DNA from: SAR324 cluster bacterium
GTDB lineage: Bacteria > SAR324 > NAC60-12
Reading direction: 5' to 3'
NCBI GenBank assembly: GCA_028822475.1
Contig: JAPKDT010000049.1
Span: forward strand, 1-11,204
Length of the DNA stretch: 11,204 nt
The position numbers and the translations under genes are program-made. Below, one piece after another: positions 6,771 to 11,204 of the stretch; within the stretch, counting starts at the first letter, position 1, and every line of letters begins with the position of its first letter. The notes beneath the pieces were generated by a model, which saw only the letters and a program-made list of their open reading frames with translations, made no database searches and had not been told where the DNA came from.

Positions 6771-7589
6771 TCAAATGATGGCGTGACGTATCTTGGCGGA
6801 GATCAATTCGCTGAAGATGACGGCTAGTAGAATTAGAATCAAAATAAGTGTGACTTGGGGCCAGGCCAGAACATTGAGGGAAGCATTTAACTGCAGTCCT
6901 ATTCCACCAGCGCCGACAAGGCCAAGCACAGTGGATTCGCGAATGTTGATGTCCCAGCGGAAAACACTGATGCCTGCAAATGCTGGAAGTATTTGCGGAA
7001 AAATTCCATAAGCTAGTATCTGCAGACCGTTTGCTCCTGTGGCGGAAATTGCTTCAACCTGATTTTTATCAATTTCCTCAATTGCTTCATAAAGCAGTTT
7101 TGCAACGAAACCAATTGATCGCAAGCTAATCGCCACGATTCCGGCAACCACCCCAGGGCCAATGATAGAAACTAGCAGAAGTGACCAAATCAAGGAGTTG
7201 ATTGAGCGTGAAGATACTATGATCAACAGAGCAATCGGCCTGACAAATTTAGTGCTAGGTGTGGTGTTACGGGCGGCCAGGAAAGCCACCGGAACGGCCA
7301 TTACAATGGCCATCATGGTGCCGATGGTGGCGATATTGAGGGTGTCCCAGAGCGGTTCCCACAATTCGTTGATGTAACTCCAGCGCGGCGGCATCATCCG
7401 TGAGCCGATGTCAGCGGCAATTCTTGGAGCATCCCAGACGAAAAACCAGGTTGTGCTTGCCGAAACTATTTGCCAGCAATACATGAAAATCGCAGTTCCA
7501 ACCAGCCAGAGGAACCATGAAAGGAGTTGTTGGTTACGGTTTCTGTGTTGCCAAACTTTTGGTGTGGAAGAAAGTGCTTCAGCCATCAT
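6771..7589 (-). CDS. phnE: PhnE-like ABC transporter permease (second copy)
   Basis: An inner-membrane permease of the phosphonate/phosphite uptake class, 272 residues. Membrane segments are predicted near 23-43, 85-107, 117-141, 144-166 and 243-264. The cytoplasmic coupling loop that contacts the ATPase is clear (EEIDKNQVEAISATGANG, 171-188), followed by ILAYGIFPQILPAF and the family signature RWDINIRESTVLGLVGAGGIG (211-231). Its first codon overlaps the preceding permease stop (ATGA at 7586-7589), indicating translational coupling. A GGGAG ribosome site (7594-7598) lies four bases from this ATG and seven from a second in-frame ATG (7584-7586), so the protein may start one residue later. It probably forms a heterodimer with the first permease. 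Confidence 0.92.
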   Translation of the reverse strand: MMAEALSSTPKVWQHRNRNQQLLSWFLWLVGTAIFMYCWQIVSASTTWFFVWDAPRIAADIGSRMMPPRWSYINELWEPLWDTLNIATIGTMMAIVMAVPVAFLAARNTTPSTKFVRPIALLIIVSSRSINSLIWSLLLVSIIGPGVVAGIVAISLRSIGFVAKLLYEAIEEIDKNQVEAISATGANGLQILAYGIFPQILPAFAGISVFRWDINIRESTVLGLVGAGGIGLQLNASLNVLAWPQVTLILILILLAVIFSELISAKIRHAII

Positions 7590-8431
7590 TGCACTCCCGC
7601 CCGGATGTAACCGGAAATATATTCTGAGAGCATGACTATGCCGATTATCAAAATGAGAATAGCTGCTGCTGTGTCATATTCGTAACGGTCAAACGCTGTG
7701 TTGAGTGTCGCACCGATTCCTCCCGCACCAACCAGTCCGACAACCGCGGATTCACGAAAATTGATGTCCAACCGGTACAGCGAAAGTCCGATCAAACGTG
7801 GCATTATCTGCGGCTGTATTCCGAAATTAATCCACTGCCACCATGGCGAGCCCGTTGCTTTTACAGCTTCTGCCTGGCTTTTGTCGATACTTTCAATATC
7901 TTCAGCAAGCAATTTTGATAGAAAGCCGATAGTCGCAAAAGAAAGAGTTAAGACACCTGCGAGGGGGCCAAAGCCGAAAATTGCCACAAAGAGGATGGCA
8001 ACAATGATTTCCTGAAAACTACGTGAAAGCGCAATAATACCTCTACAAAATAAGTAAACTGGCAAAGGCGCAAGATTACTGGCCGCTCCAAAACCGATAG
8101 GAATTGAAATCGCTATTCCGATTGCGGTCGAAGTAACCGTCATCACCAGGCTTTCAATCATACCTTCACTGATGTCAGTCCAGCGTTCGGCGAAGTTTGG
8201 ATTCATAAATCCATAAACAAATTTCGCTCCACGGTCCAGTCCTTCATAAATACGGTTCCAGTTTACTTCAAGTGAACCGACGGACAAGTACAAATAGAGC
8301 ACAAGTCCAAGTAGTAATCCCCAGCGTAAAAGCGGATTTTTGATCAAGGGCGGAGGGCTCCATGATTCTGGAAGTGCCGCGGATTGAAGTTCGGAAACTC
8401 CGGAATTTGGTGATGTTGGTTCGATGCTCAT
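7586..8431 (-). CDS. phnE: PhnE-like ABC transporter permease (first copy)
   Basis: An inner-membrane permease, 281 residues, paired with the adjacent copy. A proline- and serine-rich N-terminal segment (1-31) precedes the first membrane helix (about 36-52). More helices follow near 94-118, 127-152, 155-175 and 254-272. The coupling loop is ESIDKSQAEAVKATGSPWWQW (180-200), then INFGIQPQIMPRL and the signature YRLDINFRESAVVGLVGAGGIG (219-240). The two permeases are clearly homologous but diverged, as expected for a heterodimer from an old duplication. The start codon is one base beyond the ATPase stop codon, and the stop overlaps the next ATG, so the three genes are tightly coupled. Confidence 0.92.
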   Translation of the reverse strand: MSIEPTSPNSGVSELQSAALPESWSPPPLIKNPLLRWGLLLGLVLYLYLSVGSLEVNWNRIYEGLDRGAKFVYGFMNPNFAERWTDISEGMIESLVMTVTSTAIGIAISIPIGFGAASNLAPLPVYLFCRGIIALSRSFQEIIVAILFVAIFGFGPLAGVLTLSFATIGFLSKLLAEDIESIDKSQAEAVKATGSPWWQWINFGIQPQIMPRLIGLSLYRLDINFRESAVVGLVGAGGIGATLNTAFDRYEYDTAAAILILIIGIVMLSEYISGYIRAGVQ

Positions 8432-8432
8432 A

Positions 8433-9266
8433 TTACATCAATTCAGCCATGTGTTCTTCTGAAATGGACTCGTCTTCAATTTCAGAAACCGGACCTGTTT
8501 TTGCTTTGCGTTTTCGAACAGCAGTCCAATCTTCTTCTCCATAAATTTCGGTAAGCACATCAGGTTTTAAATCATCTGGAGAACCGTCGTAAACGATGCG
8601 TCCGTCACGTAAACCGACAATTCGTTCTGCAAACATCTGTGCCAGTGCAACATCGTGGATATTGATGATTGCCGCCAGTTGCTGTTCTACACATAATTCT
8701 GTGATGAGCCGCATGATTTGGCGCGAAGTTTTTGGATCAAGACTTGCGGTTGGTTCATCAACCAGCAAAATATCCGGATTCTGAATTAAAGCACGGGCGA
8801 TACCGACTCTTTGACGTTGACCTCCGGAAAGTTCATCAGCACGTTTGTTGAACATCTTTTCCAAACCAACTTTTTCTAAAAGTTTGAACGCTGCCTGAAT
8901 ATCCGCTTGCGGAAATTTCCGCAAATAACTTCTCCAGAATCCAACATAGCCAAGACGTCCGGAAAGTACATTTTCCATGACTGTCAGTCGTTCAACGAGG
9001 GCATATTCCTGAAATATCATGCCCATGTTCCTGCGGGCTTTGCGTAATTTACCTGAACGCAATTTTACGATATTTTCACCATTGAGCCAGATTTCACCGG
9101 ATGTTGGTGTTTCAAGCCGATTTACACAACGTATCAAGGTGCTTTTTCCTGCACCGGACGGACCTATGAGTGCCATCACCTGACCCTTTTCAACTTTCAG
9201 GTCAACACCATTTATGGCAACGTCACCGGTCTTATATTTTTTTACGAGTTGTTTTATTTCAAGCAT
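8433..9266 (-). CDS. phnC: PhnC-like ABC transporter ATP-binding protein
   Basis: The cytoplasmic ATPase that powers the importer, 277 residues. All nucleotide-binding motifs are intact: Walker A GPSGAGKST (35-43), Q-loop Q86 in FQEYALVERL, signature LSGGQRQRV (146-154), Walker B ILLVDE (166-171), D-loop SLD (175-177) and switch histidine H204 in INIHDV. The Q-loop context (FQEYALVERLTVMENVLSGRLG) fits the PhnC subfamily better than general amino-acid ATPases. After IYGEEDW (241-247) a charged tail of about 30 residues extends beyond the usual length. It follows the binding-protein gene after an 84-base gap with a hairpin. The ATG has no recognisable Shine-Dalgarno site, only an A-rich leader, which may add to low expression relative to phnD. 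Confidence 0.93.
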   Translation of the reverse strand: MLEIKQLVKKYKTGDVAINGVDLKVEKGQVMALIGPSGAGKSTLIRCVNRLETPTSGEIWLNGENIVKLRSGKLRKARRNMGMIFQEYALVERLTVMENVLSGRLGYVGFWRSYLRKFPQADIQAAFKLLEKVGLEKMFNKRADELSGGQRQRVGIARALIQNPDILLVDEPTASLDPKTSRQIMRLITELCVEQQLAAIINIHDVALAQMFAERIVGLRDGRIVYDGSPDDLKPDVLTEIYGEEDWTAVRKRKAKTGPVSEIEDESISEEHMAELM

Positions 9267-9279
9267 AGAGTTTTTTTAT

Positions 9280-9342
9280 CACGCAGGAGCGTGTTCGGTT
9301 CCAATAGAAAAATGCCGGTAGCGGATCATCCATTGGAACCGA
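9280..9342 (-). repeat. Two stem-loops in the phnD-phnC gap
   Basis: Bases 9295-9305 and 9332-9342 form an 11-bp perfect stem (TCGGTTCCAAT with ATTGGAACCGA) around a 26-base loop that itself contains CCG/CGG. A smaller hairpin, CACGC-AGGA-GCGTG, lies at 9280-9293. On the minus strand the large stem comes right after the phnD stop codon, with no T-run after it, so full termination is unlikely. In binding-protein operons such a hairpin commonly protects the upstream message from 3' decay and gives more binding protein than permease. That role is inferred here. Confidence 0.7.
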
Positions 9343-9350
9343 TGAGGTAA

Positions 9351-10352
9351 TTATTTGCAAGCGTAAGAAACACCGTTTGCTTTGTCGATGGTACGAATAA
9401 CAGCCCAATGAGTTTTATAACTGATTGGAATGAACTGCCCTTCTTTGGATTTGGAAAATTCCACTTTGAGGGAAGTTGGTACCAATTTCTTCTGTGACCA
9501 GTCTGGCTTGTCCCATTGGAAGCTGAAGAAAGCTTCTTGGATTTTCAACTTCAGTGCTGGATTCAGATTGTGGGCATACCCAAAACCTGTGGTCGGGAAA
9601 GTCTGTGACTTGTAAATGGTGATCACGTCCTCTGCTTTGATCACTCCTCTTTTGATCATCCGTGATTTAACAGAGTTTGCAATTGAGGCAGCCACATAAT
9701 CCTTGTTGGCAACACCAAGAATTGAGTTGTCGTGCTTACCAGAGTAAACCGCCTCAAAGTCACGGTCTGCAATCATATCGAACTTGCTCTTCAAAATCGC
9801 TGAAGGGGCTTTTTTGCCGGAATTCGAAGTTGGAGAGGTGAAGGCCAGAGTTTTTCCACGGATGTCTTCTACTTTGTTGATACCACTACCGGGATAGGTG
9901 ATGATTTCCATCTCATAACCGAAATGTCCAGTAAGACTGGCCATGATAGCGAAAGACTCAAATCCCGCACAATTAACCGCAAGTGGATTGGAACCTGTGT
10001 TGAATCCAGCAATGTGTAATCGTCCGGAACGCATGGCTTCAATTTGAGCGGCGTTTGACTGCACCGGAAAAAATACTACTTTCTTCCCAGTCACGCTTTC
10101 CATGTGAACCAGAAAATCAGCCCAGACTCCTTTGTAAACAGCAGGATCTTCTACTGGAGTATAGGCAAAAATCAAAGTACTCGGATCGGCCCATTTACTG
10201 GAATCCGTCGGTGTGTCTGCTACCAAATCGCCGTTTGCGTCACAGTAGCGCTTGTCTAAATCACCGCGAGGACATTCTGCCGCAAATGCCGGTAAAGCCA
10301 GCAATCCCAGTAAGCTCGTACTCAGGATAAATTTTTTGAATAAGATTTTCAT
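9351..10352 (-). CDS. phnD: PhnD-like periplasmic phosphonate/phosphite-class binding protein
   Basis: The periplasmic ligand receptor of the importer, 333 residues from the chosen start. A Sec signal is clear: positives K2, K6, K7, a hydrophobic core 8-20 and PAFAA (21-25), with cleavage near A24/A25. The mature protein begins with an unusual two-cysteine segment (C27, C37) and a D-x-N-G-D-x-x-x-D loop (38-46). The binding domain starts at LIFAYTPVEDPAVY and carries FFPVQSNAAQIEAMRSGRLH, AGFNTGSNP, SPTSNSGKKAP (173-183, matching the serine/threonine anion-binding turn of PhnD) and YSGKHDNSI (203-211). Two further cysteines (C128, C332) could allow disulfides. The frame extends to 10391, but only the Met at 10352 has a Shine-Dalgarno site (GGGAAG, 10357-10362) and leads straight into the signal. 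Phosphonate, phosphite or another oxyanion or ester could be the ligand; no catabolic gene settles it. Confidence 0.9.
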   Translation of the reverse strand: MKILFKKFILSTSLLGLLALPAFAAECPRGDLDKRYCDANGDLVADTPTDSSKWADPSTLIFAYTPVEDPAVYKGVWADFLVHMESVTGKKVVFFPVQSNAAQIEAMRSGRLHIAGFNTGSNPLAVNCAGFESFAIMASLTGHFGYEMEIITYPGSGINKVEDIRGKTLAFTSPTSNSGKKAPSAILKSKFDMIADRDFEAVYSGKHDNSILGVANKDYVAASIANSVKSRMIKRGVIKAEDVITIYKSQTFPTTGFGYAHNLNPALKLKIQEAFFSFQWDKPDWSQKKLVPTSLKVEFSKSKEGQFIPISYKTHWAVIRTIDKANGVSYACK

Positions 10353-10435
10353 TTTACTTCCCATGTTTTTTGATTTAAAAAATAACGGCATTTCATAGAT
10401 TAATACTGAAAATGTCGATTTGACGAAAAGACTAA

Positions 10436-10462
10436 ATTATCCTCCCTTGAAACATTAGTCAA
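10436..10462 (-). promoter_or_regulatory. Candidate promoter of the phnD operon
   Basis: On the minus strand TTGACT (10457-10462) and GATAAT (10436-10441) each match the sigma-70 consensus at five of six positions, separated by 15 bases, shorter than the preferred 17. Transcription would start near 10429, giving a leader of roughly 75 bases before the phnD ATG. The inverted repeat at 10495-10513 would then be centred about 75 bases upstream of the start, a typical activator position. Confidence 0.42.
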
Positions 10463-10494
10463 CACTTTTTATTTTTGAAATGTGAAAGATTGAC

Positions 10495-10513
10495 ATCTTT
10501 TCTTGCAAAAGAT
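10495..10513. repeat. 7-bp perfect inverted repeat, possible operator
   Basis: ATCTTTT (10495-10501) and AAAAGAT (10507-10513) flank the five bases CTTGC. It lies between a plus-strand TTGACA (10490-10495) and TACATA (10513-10518), and upstream of the candidate phn promoter on the other strand. It could be a dimeric regulator site serving one or both directions. A seven-base AT-rich dyad may also be chance. Confidence 0.4.
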
Positions 10514-10651
10514 ACATACATATAACTTTAAAAAAAATTCTTGATTTATATTTGTAATATAGTTTCTATTATATAAAATACTCGGTATAAGTAGTATCAA
10601 AGCACTTTTTAATTTTACTAGATAGTTTTTCTGGTTATGTTATTTTAGTGC

Positions 10652-10742
10652 TTTAGTATGCTTAGAGACGCCCATGCACGGCGTGTTGTTGAATCAATCG
10701 TAGAATGTGTAGGCTATGTTCAGGACTGATAGTCATACTAAA
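10652..10742 (+). repeat. Long-range 9-bp inverted repeat enclosing a GC-rich hairpin
   Basis: TTTAGTATG (10652-10660) is the exact complement of CATACTAAA (10734-10742). Outside it, AGTGCTTT (10647-10654) pairs with AAAGCACT at 10751-10758, or alternatively with AAAGCACT at 10599-10606. Inside lies ACGCC/GGCGT (10668-10672, 10680-10684) with a seven-base loop. In an RNA reading toward the acyl-CoA ligase this could be a switching leader. Matches of 8-9 bases are expected now and then in 490 A/T-rich bases, so confidence is low. Confidence 0.3.
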
Positions 10743-10786
10743 TAAAGTTAAAAGCACTTAGATTCAAGAAACATCTACTAAACTTG

Positions 10787-10827
10787 TAGTTGCTAGCATA
10801 ATTTGTCTATGGTTTACTTAGCAACTA
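10787..10827 (+). promoter_or_regulatory. 9-bp inverted repeat just upstream of the acyl-CoA ligase ribosome site
   Basis: TAGTTGCTA (10787-10795) and TAGCAACTA (10819-10827) are perfect complements with a 23-base spacer; half-site centres are 32 bases apart, close to three DNA turns. The right half ends eight bases before the GAGGG ribosome site (10836-10840). CATAAT (10797-10802), a possible -10, lies between the halves. It could be a paired operator around the promoter or a leader hairpin limiting ribosome access. The dyad is clear; its role is inferred. Confidence 0.45.
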
Positions 10828-10846
10828 TAGTAAGTGAGGGACTAAA

Positions 10847-11204
10847 GTGACAGAAACAGCAAGCATAGAAAAAAAGCTGGATACGATTCCTAAGTTATTG
10901 TTGGACCATGCAAAGCAAAGAGGAAATAGTCCTGCAAACAGGCACAAGTATTTTGGAATATGGCAGTCATGGACATGGTTTGAAGTAGCCAAAGAGGTTC
11001 GTAACCTAGCTTGTGGACTGGCAAAACTTGGTTTTAAAAGAGGTGACAAACTTGCTGTAATCGGTGATAATCGACCTCGTCTTTACTGGTCTATGGTGGC
11101 TGCGCAGGCGTTAGGTGGAATTCCGGTTCCGCTTTATCAGGACTCTGTAGCGGAAGAAATGGTTTATGTACTGGAAAACTCAGATGCTAAATTTGCAATC
11201 GTAC
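10847..11204 (+). CDS. Long-chain acyl-CoA synthetase-like AMP-ligase, N-terminal part
   Basis: The first 119 codons of an ANL-superfamily ligase, cut by the window edge. Such enzymes activate a carboxylic acid to an acyl-AMP and then to its CoA thioester in the cytoplasm. Visible family sequence: FGIWQSWTWFEVAKEVRNLACGLAKLGFKRGDKLAVIGDNRPRLYWSMVAAQALGGIPVPLYQDS (36-100), then VAEEMVYVLENSDAKFAIV. The ATP-binding P-loop (TSGTTGxPK-type) and catalytic motifs lie beyond the edge, so activity cannot be judged. The GTG start is supported by GAGGG (10836-10840) six bases upstream and by where family similarity begins. The IWQSWTW type is, as I recall, often beside branched-chain amino acid-type ABC transporter genes, which predicts liv-like genes to the right. 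It is divergent from the phn operon, across a repeat-rich intergenic region. Confidence 0.87.
   Translation, partial: MTETASIEKKLDTIPKLLLDHAKQRGNSPANRHKYFGIWQSWTWFEVAKEVRNLACGLAKLGFKRGDKLAVIGDNRPRLYWSMVAAQALGGIPVPLYQDSVAEEMVYVLENSDAKFAIV

Larger units (their letters stand above)
10353..10846. other. AT-rich divergent intergenic region rich in inverted repeats
   Basis: About 490 bases between the phnD start and the acyl-CoA ligase start, with no supported gene on either strand. The middle (about 10525-10620) is very A/T-rich. Promoter-like pairs include minus-strand TTGACT/GATAAT (10436-10462), plus-strand TTGACA (10490-10495) with TACATA 17 bases later, and plus-strand TTGTAA (10552-10557) with TAAAAT (10574-10579). 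A perfect minus-strand TATAAT (10568-10573) has no good -35. The octamer AAAGCACT occurs at 10599 and 10751, and its complement at 10647. A GC-rich island (about 10665-10685) interrupts the A/T-rich sequence. I found no Pho box upstream of phnD. Confidence 0.7.

Noticed and set aside
9280..9293. Small hairpin before phnC as an intrinsic terminator
   Set aside because: On the transcribed minus strand it is followed by an A-run, not a T-run, so it cannot be a standard terminator in the operon direction.
10353..10391. Longer PhnD starts at 10391 and 10364
   Set aside because: Neither has a Shine-Dalgarno site, and both put extra polar residues before a complete Sec signal that begins at the Met at 10352.
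10392..10520. A Pho box upstream of phnD
   Set aside because: TGTCAATC and CGTCAAAT fragments occur on the minus strand, but no second heptamer lies at an 11-bp period.
10825..11049. Minus-strand 74-codon frame at the right end
   Set aside because: It is antisense to the clear acyl-CoA ligase N-terminus and shows no family features.

Overview
The window is about 11.2 kb of moderately AT-rich, gene-dense bacterial DNA. The inner-membrane ABC permeases, the Sec signal peptide, a candidate lipoprotein and a CNBD-receiver-GGDEF signalling protein point to a diderm, probably proteobacterium-like organism. Fusion of MoeA to a PBP-like domain, HemJ rather than HemG/HemY, and an AMP-ligase of the type often found with branched-chain amino acid transporters would suit a marine deltaproteobacterial or SAR324-like lineage. 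That taxonomic guess is weak and rests on remembered family distributions.

Layout. At the left end a minus-strand diguanylate cyclase (111-1526) is divergent from a plus-strand PrsW-family intramembrane protease (1655-2398). The gap between them holds a strong 13-bp inverted repeat. PrsW converges on the end of a long minus-strand gene run through a 273-bp spacer containing a REP-like repeat, a perfect small palindrome and a possible terminator hairpin.

The core of the window (10352 down to 2672, minus strand) looks like one eight-gene operon: phnD-like periplasmic binding protein, phnC-like ATPase, two phnE-like permeases, a HAD-IIB phosphatase, a MoeA/PBP-like fusion, HemJ and a small TPR-like lipoprotein. 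Gaps are 84, 1, -4, 12, 48, 44 and 8 bases. The first four genes form a complete phosphonate/phosphite-class importer. No C-P lyase, phosphonatase or phosphite dehydrogenase gene is visible, so the substrate is open. The 84-base phnD-phnC gap carries an 11-bp perfect stem-loop of the kind that often lets the binding protein be made in excess of the transporter. The joining of an oxyanion importer, a HAD phosphatase, a molybdenum-cofactor enzyme with a ligand-binding-like domain and a haem-synthesis enzyme is the most interesting feature.

The right end is a roughly 490-base AT-rich divergent intergenic region rich in inverted repeats. It is followed by the N-terminal 119 codons of an acyl-CoA ligase (GTG start at 10847) running off the window. 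No tRNA, rRNA, CRISPR array, transposase or phage gene was seen.
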